Positions 1 to 7,690 of a DNA stretch of 46,221 bases are shown piece after piece. This stretch comes from Gloeocapsopsis crepidinum LEGE 06123 (lineage in GTDB: Bacteria; Cyanobacteriota; Cyanobacteriia; Cyanobacteriales; Chroococcidiopsidaceae). The stretch lies in assembly GCF_015207655.1 (NCBI RefSeq), contig NZ_JADEWN010000051.1, positions 1-46,221 of the forward strand, in the 5' to 3' direction. The first letter of the stretch is position 1, and every line of letters begins with the position of its first letter. The translations under genes were made by a program, and so were the position numbers. A model generated the notes under the pieces. The model was not told the origin of the DNA, made no database searches, and saw only the letters and a list, made by a program, of their open reading frames with translations.

Positions 1-117
1 TTCGACTCACTTGATGCTGTTACAGATGTCCTTTGCCAAGGCTTGCAGGAGTTAATGCTAGCTCCTGCAAAGCTGTCTTCCATGACCTACTTCCCTCATC
101 TGAGAATTGTTCTTTAG
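1..117 (+). mobile_element. 3' end of an IS630-family transposase (partial)
   Basis: Frame 1 is open from the window edge to a TAG at 115-117 and ends with a segment reading FDSLDAVTDVLCQGLQEL, then KLSSMTYFPHL. This layout (FxSLDxVxDxLCxGxxxL, then a short SxTxFPxL tail) is typical of the C-terminus of IS630/Tc1-like DDE transposases in cyanobacteria. Only about 38 residues are inside the window, so the catalytic DDE region cannot be seen. The terminal inverted repeat expected just after the stop was not identified. The following gene fragment starts almost at once, so the element probably inserted into or recombined with it. The family call comes from recall of the tail motif. Confidence 0.5.
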
Positions 118-556
118 AACGCGGTTTAGTATCAAGGGAGCAATGGCACTCCAGCGCGTGACAACGGTTGCAGAAGTTCAGCCCAATTTTTTACCTGATT
201 CTGCTGCTCATGCTGTCGTTCCAGATTTAGCACCGCTACCGTCAGAAGTCGCGTTTGACAAACTAACAATGTCAGCATTTGTTGGATCGTATCTGGATCT
301 AGCGCTGCGGGATGCTCGAATTGAAGCGATCGCGATCATTGGAGCCGTTCTCGAATTCGGCATTGAACCAACGGTGCGTCATGCCGCAGATTTAGGATAT
401 GTCCCAGTGTTAATTAGCGATGCCTGTTATTCATTCTCAGAGCAGAATCGGACAACTTCGCTTGCAGCCCTTCAATCTACCAGTTTAATTGCTGATATCA
501 ATACATTCCATACCACGTTAGAGCGAGTGCATCAAAATGAGGTGGATGCCATTTAG
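107..556 (+). pseudogene. 5'-truncated isochorismatase-like hydrolase fragment
   Basis: From about residue 30 the 149-residue frame matches the second half of the isochorismatase/cysteine-hydrolase fold: a PDLAPLPSE strand, the DKLTMSAF segment carrying the conserved Lys, a GAVLEFGIEPTVRHAADLGY segment and a SDACYS strand-turn. The N-terminal third with the catalytic Asp is absent; upstream in this frame there are several stops and the first in-frame start is a weak TTG. Where active members have Cys (family pattern VATEVCVEST) this protein has Gly, although homologues without Cys exist. The 5' part overlaps the transposase tail at 1-117, suggesting disruption by that element. It is probably not functional, but a short inactive protein cannot be excluded. 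Confidence 0.55.
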
Positions 557-576
557 CGCAACAATTTCTACTTCCT

Positions 577-1134
577 TCATTTTCGGCTACGGTACTGCCA
601 AGGCTCGACAAAACGCGCATCACTCCATACACCTGTGCGTTGACTTTTAGCTTTAGCTTCTGCTTGTTCAACAGCAGTAGCACTCGGACAATTTTTAAGA
701 TAGGGACGGTAAACGAGTGCGAGTCCTTCACGTGCCAAAACTTCTTGAATCAAAGTTCCATTACTAAGACGCACTTCACCAATTTGGCGACCATAGCGAT
801 CGCTATCCGTAATCTTTAAAGTAACGCGATCGCCTTCCTGATCGATCAGTTGCTGTACACGCTGTTGCGCTTTGATACCCCAGTTGAATTGATTACGCGC
901 AATCTTATTTTTCGTGTATTTTTCTTGATTAGAATGCGGGATTTCTGGAGCATCAACACACGCGAAGCGGACGTGAATTTTAGCTCCTTTGGTATCAGTC
1001 ACAGTAATCGTGTCGCCATCACTGACTTTTTGTACAGTGTATTGTTCGCGTGGAATCAGAAATTGACACCCACTTAACCCGAATAAAATAATAATCGCGT
1101 AGATCAGAAGAAGCGATCGCACAAGTCGTTTCAC
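577..1134 (-). CDS. Thermonuclease-family (SNase-like) lipoprotein
   Basis: A 185-residue protein with an N-terminal hydrophobic segment ending in the lipobox LSGC (Cys23), so it is probably anchored outside the cytoplasmic membrane. Residues about 31-175 form a staphylococcal-nuclease domain. The metal-site Asp of SDGD (39-41), the VRFACVDAPE strand with catalytic Arg56 and Glu64, and Arg116 in DRYGR match the Arg/Glu/Arg catalytic set of SNase. The C-terminal AEAKAKSQRTGVW helix is also typical. Such enzymes cut DNA and RNA using calcium; here the likely role is nucleic-acid scavenging or turnover in the periplasm. It is convergent with the decayed hydrolase upstream and appears monocistronic. 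All key residues are present, so activity is expected. Confidence 0.85.
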   Translation of the reverse strand: MKRLVRSLLLIYAIIILFGLSGCQFLIPREQYTVQKVSDGDTITVTDTKGAKIHVRFACVDAPEIPHSNQEKYTKNKIARNQFNWGIKAQQRVQQLIDQEGDRVTLKITDSDRYGRQIGEVRLSNGTLIQEVLAREGLALVYRPYLKNCPSATAVEQAEAKAKSQRTGVWSDARFVEPWQYRSRK

Positions 1135-1213
1135 AAACTCAAAACAAAATTGTCACCCGTGCGATATTAGCAAATATGAGGGGTAAGGAGTGAGGGGCGA
1201 GGGACGAGTGATT

Positions 1214-1250
1214 AGTTTTGAGTTTTGAATTTTGAGTTTTTTTAACTCAT
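1214..1250. repeat. Heptameric STRR-type tandem repeat (TTTTGAG units)
   Basis: Tandem, slightly degenerate copies of AGTTTTG/AATTTTG (reverse complement CAAAACT) fill the gap between two minus-strand genes. The same heptamer occurs at about 20331, 35214 and 42167. This matches the short tandemly repeated heptanucleotide sequences known from filamentous and related cyanobacteria. Confidence 0.6.
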
Positions 1251-1292
1251 AACTCCTAATTTCCCTCTGCTTCCCATCTTCCCCAGCTTTCC

Positions 1293-1640
1293 TTACTTGC
1301 GGCTACCGACTAACTCGCGTTCTTCTACTACTTGTTCAACTGCTGGAGTATCAATCATTTCTAGTGCTTCGTACTCAGCGCGATCAATAACAGGATCGGA
1401 TTGACGCGAACGGCGTGACAGATAGATACCACCTACTGCAAGTAAGCCTGAGAGTAGAGTGAATCCTGCTAAGTTGGAATTATTTGTTGTTGTCGGATTG
1501 ATACTTGGTGATGACTGATTTACAGAATTAGCCGAAAGCTTAGAGCTAAAGGGACATGCTTGAGCCGGACTAGAAGTAACGAAAGTAGTACCTACGATCG
1601 CCGCAACCGAGACAAGGGTAATTAAATGACTTGGTTTCAT
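1293..1640 (-). CDS. Small exported protein with C-terminal membrane anchor
   Basis: I do not recognise a named family. The frame can be extended upstream to 1748, but the sensible start is the ATG at 1640, which gives MKPSHLITLVSVAAIVGTTF, a clean signal peptide with a likely cut after SSPAQA. A Ser/Asn/Thr-rich linker follows, then one hydrophobic helix (LAGFTLLSGLLAVGGIYL) ending in the positive SRRSR, then an acidic tail of about 40 residues. This signal-linker-helix-RR plan resembles the sorting-tail layout of small cyanobacterial surface proteins, without any recognisable sorting motif. It would sit in the membrane with the N-terminal part outside. Function unknown. Confidence 0.6.
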   Translation of the reverse strand: MKPSHLITLVSVAAIVGTTFVTSSPAQACPFSSKLSANSVNQSSPSINPTTTNNSNLAGFTLLSGLLAVGGIYLSRRSRQSDPVIDRAEYEALEMIDTPAVEQVVEERELVGSRK

Positions 1641-1801
1641 AATGTTCTGCGGTAGAAAGTTGTTCCAGATTGTTCTTAATTTTGCATAACATTCAAAATA
1701 CTGCCAAATATAAATTTCTGATGTATCACATCTTGCAACCCTAATCAAAAATTAGCGACTAGGATCAAAGATGTAATCTCCTTACACAGCACAAGTAGCT
1801 C

Positions 1802-2545
1802 ATGAACTTTCTCACACACGTTCTACACTTAGCTGGCTCAAGTGCTGCAGCGTTTGTCGCAGCGCAGCAAATTCGCGATCCCTTAACACGCCCCAATGTT
1901 CTTGCTGGGTTTCAACTTGCAGAATCAGGTTCAGTTCCGTTTTTAGAAGCACTGAGTAAACGAGCAGCCGCTGAGGGCGATTCTTGGTTAGCAGAAAAAC
2001 TGAAGAAACACGCCGCAGATGAAACAAGACACGGTCATATTTTTGCTCATGCCTTAAAACAACTCGACAAACAAGTTATTGACTTCAAAAACCTTTCCAA
2101 ACCGTCTGATGACAAGCCAAATAAGCGGCGTAGTCCTTTTTTCGCAGCTTACTTTGAAGGGTATTCTCCCGAACAGCTAAAGCCAGATAATATTGACTGG
2201 AAAGTTTTCATGGCTAGCACCTATATCTTAGAGCTAGACGCGAGTAAAGACTTTGCGCGGATGGCAAATGTGCTACCAGAAGATGACGCAACTGCGCGAA
2301 ACCTCAAAAAAGGAATGCTCAGCATTGCCCAAGATGAAACAGGTCATGCCGCATATTTATACGAAGCAATGACCCGTAAAATGTCAGTTATTGAAGTACA
2401 ACAACTCGTTGATGAGTGGCGAACCCGTAAAGTTAACGCTTTATTAGCAATGGTTAGTGGTTTTCTACAACGTACTGGGCAAATGCCTTCACTTGTACAA
2501 GATGCTGCACCCGCAGACGTGTCTGACGAACTGGCTGCTGCCTAA
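1802..2545 (+). CDS. Ferritin-like diiron-carboxylate protein
   Basis: A 247-residue four-helix-bundle protein with a full set of candidate iron ligands in the ferritin-like order: Glu41, the E74-T-R-H77 pair, Glu144 in the ELDASKDF helix, and the E179-T-G-H182 pair. The two ExxH motifs with two single Glu are the signature of rubrerythrin/ferritin-like diiron proteins. No rubredoxin domain is present. The substrate is unknown; the options are an oxidase/hydroxylase acting on a small molecule or RNA, or iron/peroxide handling. ATG start with no neighbour on its strand, so it is probably transcribed alone. Its stop overlaps the stop of the convergent gene by a few bases. Confidence 0.75.
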   Translation: MNFLTHVLHLAGSSAAAFVAAQQIRDPLTRPNVLAGFQLAESGSVPFLEALSKRAAAEGDSWLAEKLKKHAADETRHGHIFAHALKQLDKQVIDFKNLSKPSDDKPNKRRSPFFAAYFEGYSPEQLKPDNIDWKVFMASTYILELDASKDFARMANVLPEDDATARNLKKGMLSIAQDETGHAAYLYEAMTRKMSVIEVQQLVDEWRTRKVNALLAMVSGFLQRTGQMPSLVQDAAPADVSDELAAA

Positions 2546-2886
2546 CTATTAGGTGCGACTGGTGCGGTAAACTCGATGGTGCTTTCTGTGGGGTTAGACT
2601 GCTGACTTTGTGTTGGTGTTGATTGCTGAAACAAAGACGGTGGTGCAGCCTGACGGAAGGCACCACAATAATACATTGTCATGACAGCTTTAAAAGCCCA
2701 GTGATCAGGCGAAACATCGCTAAAAGGTACAGGTAAGGTTTCTGCTTGGTTTTGAATACAAGCGTTGGCGACTGGATTTGTTGTCGGTGTCGTTGGCGAT
2801 TCAGTTGCGGGTGTTTGGGCTTTAACAGGAGTAATGAGACTAGCAGTAGATAAAAATACCGTTGTTGCTAAAATTCGTAAGTTCAT
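2542..2886 (-). CDS. Small secreted protein with an SLH-like fragment
   Basis: A 114-residue protein beginning with a signal peptide (MNLRILATTVFLSTASLI, probable cut after PVKA). A Thr/Pro-rich linker is followed by FSDVSPDHWAFKAVMTMYYC, which resembles the first helix region of an S-layer homology repeat (FxDVxxxHWAxxAI). The rest of an SLH domain is missing and the C-terminus is Gln/Ser/Pro-rich. Two Cys (in NACIQ and YYCG) could form a disulphide. It is probably periplasmic or wall-associated. It converges on the ferritin-like gene with a stop-to-stop overlap of about 3 bases. Function unknown. Confidence 0.6.
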   Translation of the reverse strand: MNLRILATTVFLSTASLITPVKAQTPATESPTTPTTNPVANACIQNQAETLPVPFSDVSPDHWAFKAVMTMYYCGAFRQAAPPSLFQQSTPTQSQQSNPTESTIEFTAPVAPNS

Positions 2887-2977
2887 AAATACTTGAATAT
2901 GCTGCTTTCTCTAGTCTAGTTTTTATTTTTGGTAGCGTATTGTAGGAGTAGAGCACCTAGAGTGGGAGATAGCAACT

Positions 2978-3712
2978 TCACCACGAAAAGAGAAGTTTTA
3001 GTCCAGCGACAACTAATAAAATTGATAGCAGCCTTTGTAAATTTGCATTTTTGTGCTTGCTGCCATACTCAGCGCCAATCAAACCACCAAGAATTGCAGA
3101 TGGTGCCCAAAACACAATTGCTTTAGGTAATAGTGCTACGTGCGAAAGATGTCCGAGCAACCCTGCAGTTGAGTTGACTAGGATAAATGCTGCAGACACT
3201 CCCGCAGATTGCTGCGGATTTGCCCAACCCATCAGTAGAAGTAGAGGGGATAGAAAGATACCTCCACCGATACCAGTCACTCCTGATAAGAAACCGATCG
3301 CTGCGCCTGACGAAAGTGCAGCAAATAGTGGAATCGCTTGATGTGTTACGGCAATTGTGTGATGAGTGCGAAAAAGTTTGTACGCCGCAACAAGCAAAGC
3401 ACTACCTGTAATTGGATTGTAGAAAGCAGTAGGTAACGTTAGATACCCCCCAATAAAAGAGCATGGTATAGAAGCGATCGCTAACGGTAAAAATAACGAC
3501 CAAGAAAAATATCCCGCGCGATAAAATTTCACAGTAGCAATAACTGCAACTAAAATATTCAGCGTCAAAGCAGTCGGTTTCATCACCTCTGGAGCGATAC
3601 CCATTAATGCCATAATTGTCAGATAACCTGACGAACCTGCATGACCGACCGAAGAATACAACACTGCTGCCGCAAAAATTAAGACAGCAAGTATCAAGAT
3701 TGTGGCATTCAC
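2978..3712 (-). CDS. TauE/SafE-family membrane permease (TSUP)
   Basis: A 244-residue, very hydrophobic protein with about eight predicted helices. The first helix carries SSVGHAGSSGYL and the repeat-related second half carries GFLSGVTGIGGGIFLSPLLLLMGW, the glycine-rich G-x-x-G-G-x-x-x-x-P pattern of TSUP proteins. Family members export or import sulfite, sulfoacetate, thiosulfate or other small anions; the substrate cannot be told from the sequence. It starts at an ATG and lies alone on the minus strand with about 90 bases to the preceding gene, so co-transcription with the secreted protein gene downstream is possible but unproven. Confidence 0.85.
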   Translation of the reverse strand: MNATILILAVLIFAAAVLYSSVGHAGSSGYLTIMALMGIAPEVMKPTALTLNILVAVIATVKFYRAGYFSWSLFLPLAIASIPCSFIGGYLTLPTAFYNPITGSALLVAAYKLFRTHHTIAVTHQAIPLFAALSSGAAIGFLSGVTGIGGGIFLSPLLLLMGWANPQQSAGVSAAFILVNSTAGLLGHLSHVALLPKAIVFWAPSAILGGLIGAEYGSKHKNANLQRLLSILLVVAGLKLLFSW

Positions 3713-4032
3713 TAAAAATTACTCAGACGCGGCTATCAGAATATTTTGAAGCACGATTGCATTCACTTTACTATTAGTCTATTGCCCTCACTAAGTCAAG
3801 CTTACCTGTTTTGATACTTATAACCGAAAATTGTGATTCAAATTGAATATCAGTTGCTAACACAAGATAAGTTCAGCTCCTTATAATAGATTTGATGATA
3901 CAAGCTGTTCTCACCCTATTACCCAGCTCAACTAGCAACAATCACTTCAAAATTAGTGCACCTAGTTAATATTGAAAAATCCGCCAGTGCAGGATAACTG
4001 GCGGTGTATCTAGAAGCAGGAGAGGAATCGCG

Positions 4033-4155
4033 TTAACTGAGTTGATTGTAATTCTTAAGTTCTTGCATAATCTCCAGTATAATCACGGTTTTTTCATTGA
4101 TACGCAATTTATATTCAGGGTTTTCTGGGTGGTCAAAAGAGTAAAATTAGGGCAT
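4033..4155 (-). pseudogene. Small ORF (about 40 codons) with a stop at codon 3
   Basis: On the minus strand an ATG at 4155, preceded at good spacing by the SD-like AAAGGA, opens MP-stop-FYSFDHPENPEYKLR and runs on as INEKTVIILEIMQELKNYNQ to a TAA at 4033-4035. Only the TAA at codon 3 (4147-4149) interrupts it. The composition after the stop (charged, helix-like, no low complexity) looks protein-like, while its other frames are closed. It reads as a recently inactivated small protein or as the tail of an older gene. I do not recognise the family. Confidence 0.35.
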
Positions 4156-4340
4156 TTGTATCCTTTCATGAATCTTTCTAAGTAAAGGTTTTATCAATCA
4201 GGGATGATCATTTGGATTTAGAATAAAATGAATTAAATCAGAAGAACTATTTTTTCATCTAAAGGTGGTAAAAGCATAACTTATATAGTTTATATTTAAA
4301 ATTAAGTTTATTTCTGAAGTTAAGACAGGTAAAGCGATAC

Positions 4341-4364
4341 TAAAGTAGGCGATCGCCTACTTTA
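4341..4364. repeat. 24-bp perfect palindrome around an extended HIP1 site
   Basis: Each 12-base arm reads TAAAGTAGGCGA and its exact complement, so HIP1 (GCGATCGC) is embedded in a much longer perfect dyad. It lies about 60 bases before the lipoprotein start. It could be a protein-binding dyad, a hairpin in a transcript or simply an expanded HIP1 element. Confidence 0.6.
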
Positions 4365-4424
4365 TGTGAAATATAAAGCTAGTGAATTAACCTAATTATT
4401 TATAACAGTTTTTCAATTAAAAAA

Positions 4425-5075
4425 ATGGCATTATATCAGCTTATTTACTTAGTAATTAGTATATCTTTATTAAGTGCAACAGCTTGTTCTTTTCCTATTA
4501 ATAAAAATACAAACAATTGTAATTCTGATATAAATACAAGAAATTTAAATCAAGTTTCTCAATCTACAGGCATCCAAAAACCAGTAACGAAGACAGCCAG
4601 TATCAATATTGAAGGAGAAAAAACAACTATTTTTTTGGAACTATACAGCAATCCTTGCTTTACAACCTACTTCCCAGCCCAAGATTTCATCCCTGAATCG
4701 GTTGCCTCTGGCGAAGGCACAGCAGTTTGGTTCTATACCAATTTTGGCGGTACAAAAAATGAAGCAGCTTACATTCAATTCTTCTTTCCAAGCTACGCTA
4801 ATACAATTGACCAGTTGAGACAATGGGTTGAAGGAGAAAGCGGTTTATTTGCCTCAAATGGCTGGCGAATTATTGAGGTTGTACAAGAAGTCACGTACCC
4901 CTGGGCTAAAGAAGAAATTATTTTTTACCAACCAGAAAAGAATATCACAGGTACTGTATTTCTTGGAGAAGCCCAAGGCAATGCGTTCTATGTCGTTACA
5001 CATTATCCAGTAGAATACGGAGATGGATTTATACCTAGAGCTAATGTCATTCTCCAAAATTTGGATACCGAATAA
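4425..5075 (+). CDS. Hypothetical cyanobacterial lipoprotein
   Basis: A 216-residue protein with an N-terminal hydrophobic helix ending at SATAC (Cys21), an acceptable though not ideal lipobox, followed by an Asn/Ser/Thr-rich tether of about 40 residues. The remainder (about residues 60-216) is a compact mixed alpha/beta domain with conserved-looking segments AVWFYTNFGGTKNEAAYIQF, ASNGWRIIE and YPWAKEEIIFYQPE. I know of no assigned function. Codon use is more AT-rich than the neighbouring pur genes, as is its upstream region, which may indicate weaker constraint. It lies 81 bases before purL on the same strand; co-transcription is possible but a separate purL promoter is likely. Confidence 0.65.
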   Translation: MALYQLIYLVISISLLSATACSFPINKNTNNCNSDINTRNLNQVSQSTGIQKPVTKTASINIEGEKTTIFLELYSNPCFTTYFPAQDFIPESVASGEGTAVWFYTNFGGTKNEAAYIQFFFPSYANTIDQLRQWVEGESGLFASNGWRIIEVVQEVTYPWAKEEIIFYQPEKNITGTVFLGEAQGNAFYVVTHYPVEYGDGFIPRANVILQNLDTE

Positions 5076-5156
5076 TCAAATCTAAGTTAAAACTTCCGTG
5101 AAGGCATTCGCTCAATATCGATAAAATAATTCTTTATTGCGTTTCTAATTTAAGTT

Positions 5157-7478
5157 ATGTCCGTCCTCTCTTCTGCACCTTTTTCTCTTGAAGAAATCGC
5201 AAATGAAGGCTTAAAACCTGAAGAATACGAAGAAATTGTGCGGCGGCTAGGACGCCATCCAAACAAAGCTGAATTAGGCATGTTTGGCGTTATGTGGTCA
5301 GAACATTGCTGCTATAAAAATTCACGCCCCCTCCTCAAACAGTTTCCCACAACAGGTTCACGTATTTTGGTTGGACCTGGAGAAAATGCTGGTGTGGTGG
5401 ATTTAGGCAACGGACTGCAACTTGCTTTCAAAATTGAATCGCACAATCACCCTTCAGCCGTTGAACCCTTTCAAGGGGCTGCGACAGGTGTTGGAGGTAT
5501 TCTCCGCGATATTTTTACGATGGGGGCGCGTCCGATCGCATTACTCAACTCACTCCGCTTTGGTTCTCTAGAAGATGCCAAAACACGACGTTTATTTACA
5601 GGCGTCGTTGCTGGGATTAGTCACTATGGCAATTGCGTTGGTGTTCCTACTGTGGGCGGCGAAGTTTATTTTGATCCGGCTTACTCAGGTAATCCCTTAG
5701 TTAATGTCATGGCATTAGGATTAATGGAAACTGAGGAGATTGTTAAATCTGGGGCTGCAGGCTTAGGAAATCCTGTTCTTTATGTTGGTTCTACCACAGG
5801 ACGCGATGGCATGGGTGGTGCAAGTTTTGCGAGTGCAGAACTCAGCGATGAATCTGAAAAAGATCGTCCCGCAGTGCAAGTCGGCGATCCTTTTTTGGAG
5901 AAATCTTTAATTGAAGCTTGCTTGGAAGCTTTTAAGACAGGTGCAGTTGTAGCAGCGCAGGATATGGGTGCAGCTGGTATTACCTGTTCAACATCGGAAA
6001 TGGCTGCTAAAGGAGGAGTAGGAATTGAACTTGACTTAAATGAAATTCCGGTACGCGAAACGGGGATGGTTCCCTATGAATACCTGCTTTCCGAATCGCA
6101 AGAGAGAATGCTATTTGTTGCAGAAAAAGGCAGAGAACAAGAACTAATTGATATTTTTCACCGTTGGGGACTCCACGCAGTTGTGGCTGGTAAAGTAATT
6201 AACGAGCCAATCGTGCGCATTTTATTTCAAGGTAGAATTGCCGCAGAAATTCCCGCGACAGCTTTAGCCGAAAATACACCGATTTACCACCGCGAATTAC
6301 TCAGCGAACCACCCGAATATGCCCGTAAAGCTTGGGAATGGACAAGCGATCGCCTGCCGCTATGTAATGCATCTGGGATTGAAATCCAAGGCAGTTTTTA
6401 TACTTGGAATGAGATTTTACTTACATTATTAGATACGCCCACGATCGCCTCAAAACGCTGGGTATATCGCCAGTACGATCATCAAGTCCAAAATAATACT
6501 GTAATGCTTCCTGGTGGCGCCGATGCGGCGGTTGTCCGCTTGCGTTCTCAAGAACAATCTGCGCCTTCAAATTCAGCAGTTGCCGCAACCGTTGATTGTA
6601 ACCCGCGTTATGTTTATCTAAATCCCTATGAAGGAGCAAAAGCCGTTGTCGCTGAAGCAGCGCGAAATCTTAGCTGTGTCGGTGCAGAACCTTTAGCAGT
6701 AACAGATAATTTGAATTTTGGTAGTCCAGAAAAACCTATAGGCTATTGGCAACTAGCGGAAGCTTGTCGTGGTTTAGCAGACGCTTGCCGAGAATTTCAA
6801 ACACCTGTTACGGGTGGTAATGTATCACTTTACAATGAAACACTCGACTCCTATGGCAACCCGCAACCCATTTATCCGACACCTGTAGTGGGAATGGTGG
6901 GCTTGATTCCTGATTTAACGAAGATTTGCACTCAAGGCTGGAAAAATGCAGGAGATATCATTTATCTTCTTGGCTCATCGCTAAAATCGCAAATTACTTT
7001 AGGCGGTTCCGAGTATCTTGCCACAATTCACAACACAGTTGCGGGATTACCGCCGCAAGTTGATTTTGATTTAGAACGTCAGGTACAAGCGGTTTGTCGT
7101 CAAGGCGTTTCTCAAGGTCGGATAAATTCGGCACATGATTGTGCGGAGGGTGGAATTGCGATCGCCTTGGCTGAAGCTTGTCTTAGCAGTAACTTAGGCG
7201 CAAACATTACACTAACACTAAACACTCAATTGCGCTGGGATGAACTACTTTTTGGCGAAGGTGGCGCTAGAGTTCTTGTTTCTGTCTCTCCAGAACAACA
7301 AACGCAATGGGAATCTTATTTACAACAGCATTTACCGTCGAACTGGCAAAAAGTTGGTTTGGTCGAATCCGACACGTTCTTACGGATTTCTACGTCCGAT
7401 CAGCTATTAATCGAAGTTACAATCGAACTGATGCGCGATCGCTACTGCAATGCGATTCCTAGACGTCTAGATGTCTAG
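5157..7478 (+). CDS. purL: Phosphoribosylformylglycinamidine synthase subunit PurL
   Basis: A 773-residue protein of the size expected for the small-type PurL that works with separate PurS and PurQ. It converts FGAR to FGAM in purine synthesis using ATP and ammonia channelled from PurQ. Visible motifs include [10 protein letters not shown] with the catalytic-region His50, the ATP/Mg segment [20 protein letters not shown] (93-112), [17 protein letters not shown], and the second-half GGNVSLYNE and AHDCAEGG segments of the duplicated AIRS-like fold. The ATG start is the first codon of the conserved N-terminus. purF follows 212 bases later on the same strand, a common cyanobacterial order. No purQ or purS is in the window. 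Confidence 0.97.
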   Translation: MSVLSSAPFSLEEIANEGLKPEEYEEIVRRLGRHPNKAELGMFGVMWSEHCCYKNSRPLLKQFPTTGSRILVGPGENAGVVDLGNGLQLAFKIESHNHPSAVEPFQGAATGVGGILRDIFTMGARPIALLNSLRFGSLEDAKTRRLFTGVVAGISHYGNCVGVPTVGGEVYFDPAYSGNPLVNVMALGLMETEEIVKSGAAGLGNPVLYVGSTTGRDGMGGASFASAELSDESEKDRPAVQVGDPFLEKSLIEACLEAFKTGAVVAAQDMGAAGITCSTSEMAAKGGVGIELDLNEIPVRETGMVPYEYLLSESQERMLFVAEKGREQELIDIFHRWGLHAVVAGKVINEPIVRILFQGRIAAEIPATALAENTPIYHRELLSEPPEYARKAWEWTSDRLPLCNASGIEIQGSFYTWNEILLTLLDTPTIASKRWVYRQYDHQVQNNTVMLPGGADAAVVRLRSQEQSAPSNSAVAATVDCNPRYVYLNPYEGAKAVVAEAARNLSCVGAEPLAVTDNLNFGSPEKPIGYWQLAEACRGLADACREFQTPVTGGNVSLYNETLDSYGNPQPIYPTPVVGMVGLIPDLTKICTQGWKNAGDIIYLLGSSLKSQITLGGSEYLATIHNTVAGLPPQVDFDLERQVQAVCRQGVSQGRINSAHDCAEGGIAIALAEACLSSNLGANITLTLNTQLRWDELLFGEGGARVLVSVSPEQQTQWESYLQQHLPSNWQKVGLVESDTFLRISTSDQLLIEVTIELMRDRYCNAIPRRLDV

Positions 7479-7690
7479 ATCAAGTAGGACTTTAGTCAAT
7501 GCGCGAGTCTCAGAAGGTTTCAAAAATAACCCTGACCGCCGACCCCTGACCTCTTCTACAATGAGCGTTCTTACGCTACTGTGGTAAGAGGAATAGTTAA
7601 CGATTTATTAAGCTCGGTTAAACATTCTGAAATTTCAGCTAGAGACCAACTTTACTGAATCAACACCCCGCTCAGGAGCAAAGCAGCAGC

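Larger units (their letters stand above)
3713..4424. other. 712-bp AT-rich intergenic region
   Basis: No intact gene was found. The region holds an 8-bp perfect inverted repeat at 3981-4004 (CCGCCAGT/ACTGGCGG, 8-base loop, no T-run), a small broken minus-strand ORF at 4033-4155, and a 24-bp perfect palindrome centred on a HIP1 core at 4341-4364, each listed separately. The last 60 bases, very AT-rich, probably contain the promoter for the lipoprotein gene at 4425. Confidence 0.6.

Noticed and set aside
1641-1748. N-terminal extension of the small exported protein
   Set aside because: It would bury the signal peptide internally; the ATG at 1640 gives a standard leader.
3981-4004. Inverted repeat as an intrinsic terminator
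   Set aside because: It has an 8-bp stem but no T-run on either strand and lies far from either flanking gene end.
4030-4200. Possible antitoxin or toxin gene
   Set aside because: The broken ORF has no partner gene and no recognisable toxin or antitoxin motif, so only a small pseudogene is reported.
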